This document shows positions 52,501-63,802 of a stretch of 64,000 bases of DNA, piece by piece. The notes beneath the pieces are model-generated. The model did not search any database and was not told the origin of the DNA. It saw only the letters and a list, made by a program, of their open reading frames with translations. The position numbers and the translations under genes are program-made. Source of the stretch: Strigops habroptila (lineage: Eukaryota; Chordata; Aves; Psittaciformes; Psittacidae); assembly GCF_004027225.2 (NCBI RefSeq), contig NC_044296.2:4074796-4138795 (forward strand). Reading direction: 5' to 3'. The first letter of the stretch is position 1. Each line of letters starts with the position of its first letter.

Positions 52501-52960
52501 ACCATGGTATTTATTTTAAAGCAATAGTTCCACTGTTCTTTCTTGTCCACATGTTTTGCTCTTGCCTCTTTCCCTCCTCCTTAATCAGCCTCAGTAGAAA
52601 ACAAACACCAGAAAACTGTTCAGCTTGCTTGAAGATCATTGGAACACCAGCACTTGCTCTACTGCCATCAACTATTGACATTCAATGCACAATAACCTGA
52701 TTTCCATTGCTGTGAATAGATCATCTGATTAGAAAACCTCAGTTTGGGTTTAGTACTTGCTGTTTCTGACTGAGTGACACCAGCCCTGGCTACCCCAGGT
52801 CCCTGTGCTCAGTAGCTGGCCCACCCTCTGCATGTGTAGTGCTGCACTCATAGGAGGTAGGCTCTAGTTTTTCACCTGCATTTTGCCCCCACACATACAT
52901 GTACACATAAACACTTTTGTTTTGTTCACACAAATCTTAGCAATCTGAGTCCAGAAAAGG
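49560..52960. other. Intergenic region between convergent CPAMD8 and F2RL3
   Basis: No gene, RNA gene or repeat family recognised. A 198-codon open frame (49611-50207, +) shows no family resemblance and is near the longest expected by chance in 64 kb, so I do not call it a gene. Confidence 0.6.
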
Positions 52961-52985
52961 GTTTGGTTTAGATTCTGATAAATAT

Positions 52986-53174
52986 TTTATTAAAAACTGA
53001 TTTTAAGACAATCTCGTCTGCCTCTTCTTACATTGTAGGCTCTAAGTTTGTTCACTCATAGGTTGTGATGAGGACAGAAGTCATGCCTCTACCAGTAAAA
53101 CTGAAGAAGTCAGGAACTCTGAGGAGGTTTATTGCTCATTTTCTACCTTGCTGGTTACTGGGATGTGCTTTATT
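52986..53174 (-). terminator. F2RL3: Cluster of three minus-strand polyadenylation signals
   Basis: TTTATT (AATAAA on the minus strand) occurs at 52986-52991, 53128-53133 and 53169-53174. These lie 0.9-1.1 kb beyond the F2RL3 stop and could end its transcript. A nearer single copy is at 53926-53931. Confidence 0.45.
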
Positions 53175-54083
53175 TGTGCCTGAGAGGTGAGCTGCCTGCA
53201 TCCTGTCAACTTCGTAACAGGCTCCAAGAAACAACAAGCTTGGTCCCCCGTTTCATAAAAGACAGCTCTTGATTGTGTGGTATTACACAAAAGAAGTGTA
53301 ATGTCACAAAAATGACATGAGAAGGGTAATGAGCAAGGGTTTTCTCAACTCCTACTTTACTATTTCCTTTTAAGAGACATGGTAATTTTTAAAAACTCAC
53401 TAATGCTACCTTTGCCCCAAAGAAATGATAGATGCCAAGGCTCATCTTCAAAAACAGGGAGGGGTGAATGGGATTTTACACTTGTCACCAACAATGGGCT
53501 GACATAAGGGTGTTGCTTACTAATGAAGCCACGAATGTACTTGCTAGAAAAAGCCAGTGTTCTGTATTCTCTTGACAGAATATTTTCATTCAGGAGAACG
53601 CCTTTCCCACAGGTACCTCCTAATACTATTGATATGTTCAGAAATCTGGTTGTGCAAGTACCTGTTCTTTTTCAGTTCTAGGTGAAGGGAATATGCATTT
53701 AAGGACAGCAAGCAAGTCAGGAGCAGAAAAAGAGAGCCAACACAGATAGCAATCAGCGTGCAAGATGCATTAAGAAACCCACACCTAGGTGTAGTGGTAA
53801 GAGCATCCCTGGCAATACGTGACCAGAAATGGTGCGTGCAGTGTTCACAGGAACAGATCTATACATGTTCAGCAGTCCACATCTTGTCTGGACTCCACAT
53901 CTCTCAAGGAATCCTGTGGCCCAGGTTTATTCAGCCTTGGCTATCCAGACAGGAGAAAGGGCTTGTCTCCTAGGAAATACTGCTCACTGCTCTGGATGAA
54001 ACATGTGGAATCCCATCTTTGTCTTCATCTTATCCCCACTGTACGTTGCAAGTGCCTTGGGAGCGAGGAGCTGGGTTGGAGGC

Positions 54084-55204
54084 TTACACCAGTGAATCTT
54101 TGGAACTTTTTTGAGGGAGTGTTTCCTTGGAGGTTTTTAGGGATGTGGTGTTTTGTTTTCTGTGTCCGAAGAACCTTCTTCTCACCTTATCCCGGAACTC
54201 TTCGGAAACATAGTAGTAGACAAAGGGATCAGCGCAGCTGTTAAAGGTACTGATGGCCAGGCTTACCATGTAGCCGATATACAGGTTGCCATACAGCTTG
54301 CAGTCATAGCTGGAGTAATGAACAAGGAGGAGAACATTGCTGGGTGTGTAGAAGGCCACAAGTGTGAACAGCACGAGAGCTGTGAGCTTCATAGAGTAGG
54401 AATAGCGCTTCCCACTGTGCAGGAGGGCTCGAAGCACCGAGCAGTAGCTGAACAGCATCACCACCAGCGGAGCGAGGAAGGCGCAGGCGATCAGGCAGGT
54501 GAAGTAGTAGAAGTAATACCCGTCATCCTCGTGCCTGGGGAGAACATCGTGGCAGAGAGTGACATCTGCTCCATACAGGGGATATGACTGCTGCTGCAGT
54601 GTCAGGGGCAGGGTGAGAGCAGCAGCACAGAGCCAGATGACAGTGCAGGTGCAGGCAGCAAAGGCAGGGGTGCGGAAAGAGCGTGAAAAGAAAGGATGCA
54701 CCACAGCCAGGTACCGGTCGACGCTGATGCACGTGAGCAGCAGCACTGAGCAGTACATGTTGCCGTAGAAGAAAGCTGTGGTGAGCCGGCACAGGCCTTC
54801 CCCAAAGGGCCAGTTGTTCCCCAGGAAATAGTAGAAGATCTTGAAGGGCAGCACCAATATGAGCAGCAGGTCTGCTGCAGCCAAGTTCATCAGAAAGACG
54901 GTGGAGGTCAACTTCTCAGCCCTGGTGGTCAGGACCCACAGGGCCAGCCCGTTTGAAGGCAGCCCCACGAGGAAGATGAGGGTGTAGAGGCAGGGGATGA
55001 GCCGCACGGTGACCACGCTGCCCAGCTGAGAGCGTGTGGCCTCGTGTATCAGCAGGTAGGTGATGTTGTTGATGGTTGCTTTTTCCCCGGGGATGGCTCG
55101 GGGACACGGTGTGATCTCTGGTGTCGTTACCTGCTCGCTGGTGCTGTTCTGAGAGTAATCTGTCAGAGAGATGCAGTCTGTTAGCTGCTGGTTGTGCAGT
55201 TGGC
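54084..55204 (-). CDS. F2RL3: F2RL3 exon 2: cleavage site and all seven TM segments
   Basis: Encodes residues 31-403, from GQLHNQQLTD to the stop. The acceptor is poor in pyrimidines (CAAAGCACAAG). Two in-frame AG choices, 55205 and six bases upstream, would differ by two residues; the downstream one is given here. The last 25 residues are Ser/Thr/Lys-rich, as in receptor tails that are phosphorylated. Confidence 0.92.
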
Positions 55205-55886
55205 CTTGTGCTTTGCAGAGCATACAAAATGCTTCCCCCAAAGGCTGCAGGTTTGCATTTTACACTGGGATCCCTGGAAGTGGGAGTCCTCTGAGAAATG
55301 CTGGTGGGCAGAAGAAGCTGGCTGACAGAAGTAGGTGTGCAGGAGTAACCATCAGCAACCTTACTGAGAAGTTACACAATTCCTCTGTTGCGTGGTTGCC
55401 CGCTGCTCACAAGTGATTGCTATGTTGTACACCCATCAGCAGGCCTGGGAAACCAGAGAGCAGTTCCTCTGCCCTGCTTTCAAAAGAACCCCAAGATCTG
55501 GGGCCGTGCCAGGGTAAAGTCATGGCTGTGGGAGTCTAACTTTTAGCTAAAGAATTTGGTTTCAAGTGCTCTGTTTTACCTCTTTAATTTTTCCTTATAT
55601 TTTCTTTCACCCATTTCTTTCTCTTCCATTACGCCTTCTATCACCTCCTACTTCAAATAGAGTGTGCACAAAGCTCAATTAGAGTGTTCTCCCCTGTGAA
55701 CTCATTAAAAAATGAGTTTTCTGGGATCTTATAAAGGTACCAAGTATTCAGTACTTTAAGAAGCAGCAGATTTCCACCCAAAGATATGTACTCACCATCG
55801 TAGTCTGAAGAGGCCAGGCAGAGTGCCCAGAAGGCGCAGCACAGCAGCAGCCGAGGCGGCAGCCATCCATTCCCGAGGGTCTCCAT
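54084..55886 (-). CDS. F2RL3: F2RL3, protease-activated receptor 4 (PAR4), complete
   Basis: Class A GPCR activated when thrombin-like proteases cut its N-terminus and expose a tethered ligand; Gq/G12/13 signalling is known for the family. Two coding exons join in phase (91 + 1121 nt), giving 403 residues. Seen: signal peptide, NST and NNIT sequons, the TPCPR-AIPGEK cleavage region (Arg66), seven hydrophobic segments, NLAAADLLL in TM2, VDRYLAVVHP after TM3, CHDVLP in loop 2 (the PAR signature), PSNVLLLVHYS in TM6, NSCADPFVYYYV in TM7 and EEFRDKVRRRF in helix 8. PAR4 is favoured over PAR1-3 by these motifs and by its place next to CPAMD8 and SIN3B. The predicted tethered ligand differs from the mammalian GYPG type. 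Confidence 0.94.
55205..55795 (-). other. F2RL3: F2RL3 intron
   Basis: 591 bases between the signal-peptide exon and the receptor exon; GTGAGT donor on the minus strand at 55795. No other feature seen. Confidence 0.8.
55796..55886 (-). CDS. F2RL3: F2RL3 exon 1: signal peptide
   Basis: Encodes residues 1-30 plus one base: METLGNGWLPP followed by a hydrophobic run (LLLCCAFWALCLA). The start has a good context (CAGCATGG). The two-exon layout with a short signal-peptide exon is usual for PAR genes. Confidence 0.9.
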
Positions 55887-56080
55887 GCTGGTGCAGGATC
55901 CAGTAGTGCCCCGCTGTGCTCAGAGCCGTGTGGGAAAGGCAGGATTAGTGACCCTGCTTACTCATTTCCTTCTGCTGGTCCTTAACTCACGGAAGCACCA
56001 GGCTGATTCCATAAAGGATGAGGCGTCTGGGAGGCTGTCACGACATGCACGAGTGTGTGTAGCCCAAGCAGACACTTAAC

Positions 56081-56213
56081 TCCAGCGTCAGATGTGGGCC
56101 TGGGAGGGGCATCTGGATCCAGATCCAAAGGATATTGGGGCTGCACTTCATCGTCAGAGCCAGACGATAGCTCGAGTGACTCATTTGGGCCTCCTTCCTG
56201 CACCAGAATATTC
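56081..56213 (-). other. Exon-like orphan segment upstream of F2RL3
   Basis: On the minus strand a fair acceptor (TTATTTCTAG) is followed by an open stretch encoding about 44 residues, including ESLELSSGSDDEVQPQYPLD, and then GTTAAGT, a weak donor. It reads like an acidic, Ser-rich coding segment. It might be a 5' exon of F2RL3, a remnant of a mobile element or retroviral gag, or chance. It is not in any gene I recognise. Confidence 0.25.
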
Positions 56214-59200
56214 CTAGAAATAACAATGTGGTCAGATTTGATGCAGTCTGAATTTGGCTTAGAGCATAAACTGAACCCACACACCTCTGACCTCCTGTGT
56301 CTTTCCCCCCAGAGACACCTGAGTGGCTCTGCATGAGATCCAAGGTCTTTCCCCACACTCTGATTCAGAACACTTTCTGGTAGTGCAAATCGAGAGGTTA
56401 TCAGCCCTCACACAAACATAAATGAAGTGCAGGAGAGCTGCAGATCCACGCAAACCTCCCCAGCTCCCAGGGATTACACTGGGCTCTTGCAGCCCCATGT
56501 TGTGACAATTAAAGGTTTTTAGTGTCTTGCAGCCCCTACATCAGGCTGGGCCTTTCAGAGTTCTCTTGGTTCTGCTCCTGCTCCCTGGCTAAAGAGGAGG
56601 CAAAGCTCCTGCACCTTCCCTCTTGATTTCACTGCAATGGTTGATTAAAAGTCCTGTGGGTTGGAGCTATTTGCATTTGAAAGAATCAGCACCAGGCTGC
56701 AGCACCAGAACATAGGAATGATAAGTGGCAAGACCCCCCCAGCTCCCTGGAAACACTGGGCTTCCGCTGATAAACTACCAGGAACAGGGAGAGCTGCTCC
56801 TTCCAGCAGGAAAGGGGCCTGCCAAGGGTGCACAGGAAGCCTCTGCTGTTGGGTAGATAATGGTGAGTTGCAGCCACTCTAGCCCAAGAAGAGCTGTGTT
56901 TTTCCAGAGATGTGCAGTTTCCACCCAGCAAACCCCCACGAGGGGTGAGCACTCTGGTAGCCGACGGCTTGGAGCAGTGATGTGCTGCTGCCCTGTACCT
57001 GCTGGTTGTGTGACAAAGATGACTTACAGGGCATTGTAAGAGGGACTGGCAGAGATCACCTGAACCTTTAAGATCCTTTGCTGCTTGGTCCCCCCATCTC
57101 TAACTCCTTGAAAGTAGAAGTCTTTTCCATGCTCTGCCTCACACAGCGTTGCTGGGAACATCCCAAATCCCCTCCCTTGGCTTGTGTCCGAGCCCCACTG
57201 TGAGTGACCACTTCCCACTGGTTGTCAAGTTGGGTAGGCCAGTGGGGCAGGAGGTCATAGCTTGAGAGGCTGCTGGGTTTCAAGCTCTCCAGTCCCTGCC
57301 TGGCTCTGCAAGGGAGTAAAGACAGAAGCTGGAGTCCGGGCAGTAGGAGCTGTAAATTTGGTTTGGCAACCTGAGGAGCAGTTCATTTCTTTCTCCTCAG
57401 CTTATGAATGGCCTCTTCTGTGAAGGTTGCAAATCCGAGCCTGGCTGCTGTTTGATGAGATTCTTCTATTCCAAGGAGAAAATGATCCTATTTCCTTTGC
57501 TTTCACCATATTCCCACATCCTTGTGCCGAGCGTGTCGAGAGGTGGAGTTCCACTGGCAGGGACACGGAAGATGCAATATTAGATGTTTTGCTTTTGTGA
57601 TTCTCCCAGGATTTATGAACCATTATAGAATGACTCATGTGGCCGCATATTTTCCATGCCTCAGCCAGGATCCTTTCCATTCTGTGTATGCAAAAAATTA
57701 GGCATAATCAGGTTCAGATAGTGTGCAAATCACAGCCCTGCTTCCTATGGCCAGGTCTCTGGAGTGGAGCAGAGAGAGGTTACTCGTTGCTGTGTCCTTC
57801 ATTTTTCAGATGCTGTGTGATCTTTAGTGACTGCTTTAGATGCAGAACAGCTTGCTGCAGAATTCTGATGCCAGAGGTTTGTCATGGCTTGTTAATATCT
57901 CTTTAAGTCGTGTGATCCCTGCCCTGTGGGGTAACAGTTTGGTTTTCAAGTAATTCATTGTGCAATAGATCATTTCCTGGGAGAAGGCGCTCTTTTATTC
58001 CATGGCTCTGATCCCAAAAGATTCAATGCTGGAGAACAGGGGTTTGAAAGCTCAGAGGGAAGGTACAAACACCACCTGGCCTATCCCATGCATCTTTAAG
58101 GCTTCAAAGAGCAAACTGTGGAAAGCAAATAATGGGGTTTGCTGTTTCTGCTCTGTCCCAGCAGCTCCAGAGAGTTTTTCAGCTGCAAGCTAAAGGTGTG
58201 AAGTCAGGAACCTTGGTGCAGTCAATACCTGCCCCTGGCTGAGCTTGTGTTTGATGCAGACCTGAGCTGACCACGGAGGCAGCAGCCCTGCCCCAGCACC
58301 AGCAGCATGCCACGTTTCCACCAGTGTCAGCACAACCTCACCTTTTCCATGAGTGCAGTGCTGGCTCTGCCTTCCCCAGCTGGTGCAGGCACAGAAACCT
58401 TCCACTGATGATTGAGACAGAAATGATGGCCCTTTGGACCAGGATCCCCCCACCCCAGAGTTGTCTTTGCAGGCTCTGGCACCTACAGGACAACTTCGTG
58501 CCTTCTGCACCCTTCCTGACTTTGCCATCACACCAGCTCCCCTTCCTCTTGCTTCGTCAGGTCTCTTACCATCACCCCAAGACTCCACAGCTCCAGGTAG
58601 TCTCCCTGCCTCTCTTCTGCTTGTTCCACAGTTCTCCTCTTCCCACCCAATCTTTTTCCCTTGGATATACCACACCTTTTGTGTTCACATTCACCTCACT
58701 GCTTGTAAGCCTTACGCTGGTGGAATACTTTTGGGGAGGCAGGTTTTTTCCAGACTTACCCTTCTGCTTGCTTGCAGTTTTATTTGCATCACTACAACTC
58801 ACTACATGTTCTGGAATAGCTGCTTCTGGTCTTTTCTCAGCAAGATAATGGCACTGGCATAGGGACTAGCTTGCATGAGCCAGACACCATCATCCCTTTT
58901 CAGCACCAGGTCTCACTGGATTCATCCTTCAACAAGTGTATGTATGGTTCAGAATTGTTGGACTTTAATTTAGTCTTTAATTGTGATGAGTGGGAGGTGA
59001 AGGTAACTCTAGGTTCATTAAGGTTGAGTTACTGTTCTAATTTAGAGGAATGGCTAAAGTGGGAAGGAAAACTCAACTCACATTTACACATACTTCCAGA
59101 CCACCTCTGGCTGGTTCGCAGCTCTTTGTGCATGACTGTGATACAGAACCGTGAGACAAAAAGGTCCTGCCATATCAAATCCTGGATGCAGGTACTCCCT

Positions 59201-59276
59201 TGAGCAATTCTTCACTGAATTTATTAAACCATTAATTCTTATTCCATCCTACAAACCTCAAAGCCACTTTTAAGCT

Positions 59277-59308
59277 GTCTTCCCTTGTCTTCCCTTGTCT
59301 TCCCTTGT
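59277..59308. repeat. 10-bp tandem repeat, three copies
   Basis: The unit GTCTTCCCTT is repeated exactly three times, followed by a partial copy. Confidence 0.9.
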
Positions 59309-60102
59309 CCTTGCCAAAGCTGTTCACTTGCTGAGACCTCCAACTGCTCTGGGGTGATGTCAGATCTGGCTGTCCCTCCCCTTGAGCACAGGGCATGTCC
59401 TCTTTGTGAGCAGCCCAAGATCTCAGCAAAAAGACTCGTGTGAAGTGGATTGTGTCCTCTGAGGCACCACAACCATCATTTTAACTATCCCATGCAACGT
59501 ACGCACCAGAGGATTGTTATTAGGAGAACAACAGTTTGTTTCCCTGTGAGCAAGGCACACGCTGCACAGAAAGCAGAGTTGCCTTTTGTTATGGCAACGG
59601 AAGTGTTGAGAGTGATGTAAAGGAAACTCCTATCAGATCTGGGTCACATCACTACAGCTTAATTTGCAAGATCTACACATTCATTTGTTGCGCAGAGCTC
59701 ACAGGGAACACAGTTAAACATGTTATTACCCAGGAATTCGGGGAGGTTGAGGGGAAGGCGGGTGGAGGGTTATTTTCATGGTTGCAGTTGTATTGGCTTA
59801 ACCTGTAGCAGATGTGCTTATGGAGTTTGGAGCTGGAATCAGTCACTTCTCTTGAACGTCTATTGTGTTTAGCGTGCGAGTACTTGGGGCCAGGCATGGA
59901 CCTTATTTTTACACCACACTTCTCATGGCAAAGGTGAAACAAACCAACCCGCAAAAACTCCGCTTTGCTGGCGCTGCACCACGTTCTCTTTTGAAACCTC
60001 TCTGGATGGAGCAACTGTGCCACCCCATGGCCTGCCCTGCTCTCAGCCAGCCCATGGGCCCTCGTGTGCCTGTTGCTCACTCCTTGCAGGAAACTTATTT
60101 CG

Positions 60103-60705
60103 TAGAATCACAGACTGGTTTGGGCTGGAAGGAACCTTAAATCTCATCCAGCTCCAGCCCCCTGCCACGGGCAGGGACACCTTCCACTAGAGCAGGTTGC
60201 TCCAAGCCCCTGTGTCCAACCTGGCCTTGAACACTGCCAGGGATGGGGCAGCCACAGCTTCTCTGGGCACCCTGTGCCAGCGCCTCAGCACCCTCACAGG
60301 GAAGAGCTTCTGCCTCAGAGCTCATCTCAGTCTCCCCTCTGGCAGGTTAAAGCCATTCCCCTTGGCCTGTCCCTCCATCCCTTGTCTAAAGCCCCTCTCC
60401 AGGTTTCCTGGAGCCCCTTTAGGCACTGGAGCTGCTCTAAGGTCTCCCCTTCAGGAGCCTTCTCTTCTCCAGGCTGCCCCAGCCCAGCTCTCTCAGCCTG
60501 GCTCCAGAGCAGAGCTGCTCCAGCCCTCGCAGCAGCTCCGGGGCCTCCTCTGGCCTCGCTCCAGCAGCTCCACGTCCCTCTTGTGCTGGTGCCCCAGAGC
60601 TGGATCAGGACTGCAGGGGGGGTCTCCCCAGAGCGCAGCAGAGGGGCAGGATCTCCTCCCTGCGCTGCTGCTCACGCTCTGAAGGTGCAGCCCAGCACAC
60701 GGGGG
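60103..60705 (-). mobile_element. CR1 LINE, 5'-truncated 3' fragment
   Basis: The plus strand reads as the reverse complement of a CR1 3' end. It begins AGAATCACAGACTGGTTTGG and runs through GGCAGGGACACCTTCCACTAGA, CCAACCTGGCCTTGAACACT and CTTCTCCAGGCTG to about GATGTGCAGCCCAGCACACG-like sequence near 60700. CR1 is the dominant LINE of birds. The copy is truncated at its 5' end (about 60705), the usual outcome of target-primed insertion. Open frames of 146 and 161 codons across it on the plus strand are antisense artefacts. Confidence 0.92.
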
Positions 60706-61060
60706 GGGTTCTAGGCTCAAGCACACACTGAAGCCGGGTCATGGGGAGCTCATTCTGTGATTCATTTCCCTTTTATGTTGTTTCCTTTTTACGTTAGCAA
60801 GTGCGCTCACACACACTTACCGTGCACTGACTTCTCAGTGTGGGCAGGGTTAAAGATTTGCTGCCTGGTAGCAGTGGGTTGGCACGCACCTAAATCATCA
60901 CATCCTGGAGCCTGTCCAGCAACTACCTGAAGGCAAGTTCATCCAATTGCATTTTCTTACCATTTCAAATTCAGCTTCAGGTGCAAGACAACCGAGTCTG
61001 GGGCTCGGCAGGAAGTTTAACTTCGTTTTAAATCAATTTAAAGCAGGGAGAGCTGCAGAC
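60706..61060. other. Flank between the CR1 copy and the SIN3B 3' end
   Basis: No gene or repeat recognised. Confidence 0.5.
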
Positions 61061-63571
61061 TTTTAAAATCAATATTTTATTTTACTTGAATGTGCAAATA
61101 AATATAAAAAAAAAACTACATTCAAAGAGCTGGCAAAGCAATTACAAGCCCAAAAGCAAAGATCCTTCAAAAAAATGGAAGAACAAACTCTTGACTCAAG
61201 GTGGTGCTAAGCAGATACACAGCGGTCGAGCTTAAACCCTCCCAGACATTAGCAAGCCCCTCTCCATCCTGCACTGCCCACCTCACGCCAGTCACATCAT
61301 TCGCTGCTATTGGCTTTGAGACAATAGAGCTGTCAAGGGCAAAAGTTTTACTTCATCTGTTCAGATTATAAATTAAGGTTTACAAAATAAGGATGCTTAA
61401 AAATACCTGAAGTACACTTAAACCTGGGGCGATGGGACAGGAGGGTGCAGAGACGTGTCGCACCTTGGGACGCTTGGAATCAAATGCAGTTTAAGCCACA
61501 AGTTTGCAACCTATTATTTCCTAGTAAACATTTTTCTGTATCATAAAACGGTAACGTTTGGCACAGTTGTCATCTCCACTGGAAGACAGCAGAGAGGTGA
61601 ACAGGAGCGAGGAGTATTTTGTTGAGCTGTCTGGAAGCAAGAGGGGGACGCTGTGCTTTGCACCAGGCTCATCCCCCTGCTCCTCCAGCCAGCTCCCACC
61701 AGCTACGTGGGCAGCATCTTCCAGCACCCACTGCAACAAGAGCAGGGGAAGAACCTCCAGATCATTTCAGTAACCAAAATTGAACAGAGACCCAGACACT
61801 GAGAACATGAGCTCTGATGAGAAGTCCTCTGCTGGCAGTGGTTGTGCAAGTGGCCCCGAATGCCAGAGCCTGGCCTCCCTGCTTCCCTCCTACAGATTAT
61901 TTTGCAAAATAGACAAAGAGTCAGTAGAGTTTTCTATTAAACATACCCCAAAGGCCAATTTTTCTACTGTCAAGTGAGACAATTGCAAAACCAAATGTTG
62001 TACAGTGGAAATAACCCAGGACAAATCCTACAGGCTGCTAGTTAGGTCTGGCAGAAATTAGAACCTAAAAATCAAAGCCACAAAAGTACCAGGGTGGGGA
62101 AGATTATTCCCCCCAAAAGGCAGCAAAAGGCTGGGAGCAGAGCTGAAAGGAGGCTGGACCTGCCTCATGACATTCTGTTTGTAACACACTCCATGGACAG
62201 TGCGGAGCCCTTGGCTCCTGAAAAACAAGAGCAATGGCCCAGTGGGGCTGCAGGACAGACACGGCTGAAGTTTCTTGGTTTTCCACTAGATTAAGTCAGA
62301 CAGTTGACGTAGTGTTCTGCGTGGTTTGGGGTAGGGTTTTGTTAGGTTTCGCTGCAAAAAAGCTCAGACAGAAGCACAGATGGTTCAGTGGAAAAGCTTG
62401 TCTATGATGGTTGTGGCTGGATCTAATAGTGCCCGTTACAGATTTCCATGTGTCACCACCGCACACACAGCATCTTGTGCTGACCCAGCAGAAACAGGGA
62501 AGTATCTGGGACAAACCTCAGACCCAGCACAAACACTGCGCTGCAAGAGCTCCATCTACTGATGTTACCGAAGTGGGACAACCCAGCAGGACCACGGCGG
62601 CCGGGCATGCACAAGGGAAGAGAAGCGCCTGAGAGCGCAGTCTCCAGAGGCTGCTGAGCAACATGCAAATACCAAACTCAAATAAAAGAGGCCAGACCTC
62701 GCAATGGATATTCCTCCCCACGCACACGCTCCGAGCAGCTCCGGGTTGGAGATGGCAGAGTCTGCAGCAGATTGTGAGTTCACAAAGCAACACGTGGGAG
62801 CCGGCGCTCAGCTGCAGGGGGGTGGCTGATGGGCTGAGGCTGTCTTGCGGCGCACGTTGCTCTCCTGCCCAGCACTGCAGCTCAGAGAGTTTCTTCCCTT
62901 TAGTTCATGCTCCAAAATACTTAGTTGAGGAGTGGGAGATAGAGCGTTTAGTTTGCTGCCCACCCTTGTCTCAGTTTTGGCGTTTTTCTCACTAGAGCAC
63001 CAGTAACAAGTGCTGCATCCTTTGCCTTACCAGTACACAAGGAAGCAGCCCATAGTGGGGTGAGCAGCCTGTGCTGGTGCTCTCAGCCCTGCTGGCACTC
63101 AGAGGTTACACTGGAGAGTTCTGCAGGCTCCAAGGTGGCATAAATTCAGGAGGATGATAGGGAACATTAATCCCTTTGAAGTGGAAGCAGCTGCCAGCAT
63201 CTGCTCAAACACCAGCGCAGCTCCATCTCCAACAAAGCCACTCGTGGTAGTTTACCCAGAGCCTGACCCCCTCACTCAGTACTGGCTGGTCAGCAGCGGC
63301 CTAAAGCTCAGGAAACTACTAAAAAGTGCGTGGCAATGCCAAGAGCCCTCTTCCCATAAAGCTTTTTTATAAGTCTCTTCATGATGGCTGGAGGATTACA
63401 CTGCAAGGAGAAAAGTCTATGCCATATGGAAAATACATGATAATCCAAAGTAAAATGCTGTTTGGATAAATATCATTAATACATACATTGCATTCCCACC
63501 ACTATTCTCAGAGTAAATGTGTTTCACCAGCAATGCTCCTACGTCTCTTGGTCCCAGGAACTAGTCTCTGC
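61060..63571 (-). other. SIN3B: SIN3B 3' UTR, inferred
   Basis: The stretch runs from the SIN3B stop codon to a minus-strand AATAAA (TTTATT at 61076-61081), with no other minus-strand copy of that hexamer noticed between. The UTR of about 2.5 kb is an inference from this spacing. Confidence 0.5.
61076..61081 (-). terminator. SIN3B: Polyadenylation signal AATAAA, candidate for SIN3B
   Basis: TTTATT on the plus strand, so AATAAA on the minus strand, in AT-rich sequence about 2.5 kb downstream of the SIN3B stop. Confidence 0.5.
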
Positions 63572-63802
63572 TCACGGCGAAGCCGGACGGCGACTGTACT
63601 GAACTCTGTATCTGTTCACTGGGACCCCGTGGACATTCACCGTCTCGCAGGTGGTTTTACAGGGCACCATCTCCTCGTCTTCATCTCCCATTAGCCAGTC
63701 TTGCACTACATCAGCTGCCTCCATGGTCACGTTCTCTTCTAGCCATCTATTGTGCCACTCTTCAAACTGCTGGTGGTGCTTTAGCAGCACCATTGGCTGT
63801 AC
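63572..63802 (-). CDS. SIN3B: SIN3B last coding exon (partial gene)
   Basis: SIN3B is a scaffold of histone-deacetylase corepressor complexes in the nucleus. The exon encodes the C-terminal 76 residues, starting [16 protein letters not shown], with the acidic patch [17 protein letters not shown] and the ending [13 protein letters not shown]. These match the known SIN3B C-terminus from memory. The acceptor on the minus strand is CTGCTTTCAG, in phase 0. The remaining exons lie beyond 64000; 63803-64000 is intron with nothing else recognised. Confidence 0.95.
   Translation of the reverse strand, partial: VQPMVLLKHHQQFEEWHNRWLEENVTMEAADVVQDWLMGDEDEEMVPCKTTCETVNVHGVPVNRYRVQYSRRPASP

Larger units (their letters stand above)
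55887..60102. other. Intergenic region between F2RL3 and SIN3B
   Basis: Contains the F2RL3 promoter side (no TATA box or CpG island seen), an exon-like orphan segment (56081-56213, -), and a short 10-bp tandem repeat (59277-59308). Open frames of 161 and 174 codons around 58190-58850 overlap on opposite strands and show no family resemblance. Confidence 0.6.

Noticed and set aside
53780-53850. tRNA-like A-box word (AGTGGTAAGAGCA)
   Set aside because: No matching B box or cloverleaf pairing follows at the proper distance.
54153-54587. 144-codon plus-strand open frame
   Set aside because: It is the antisense shadow of the F2RL3 receptor exon.
54084-55886. F2RL3 called as another PAR (F2R, F2RL1 or F2RL2)
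   Set aside because: Those genes cluster elsewhere in vertebrates, and the CPAMD8/SIN3B neighbours plus the LAAADLLL and PSNVLLLVHYS motifs favour PAR4.
58190-58862. Overlapping open frames of 161-174 codons on both strands in the F2RL3-SIN3B interval
   Set aside because: No domain or splice support, and lengths are compatible with chance in GC-richer DNA.
60197-60714. Plus-strand open frames of 161 and 146 codons
   Set aside because: They are antisense to the CR1 fragment and arise from its sequence.
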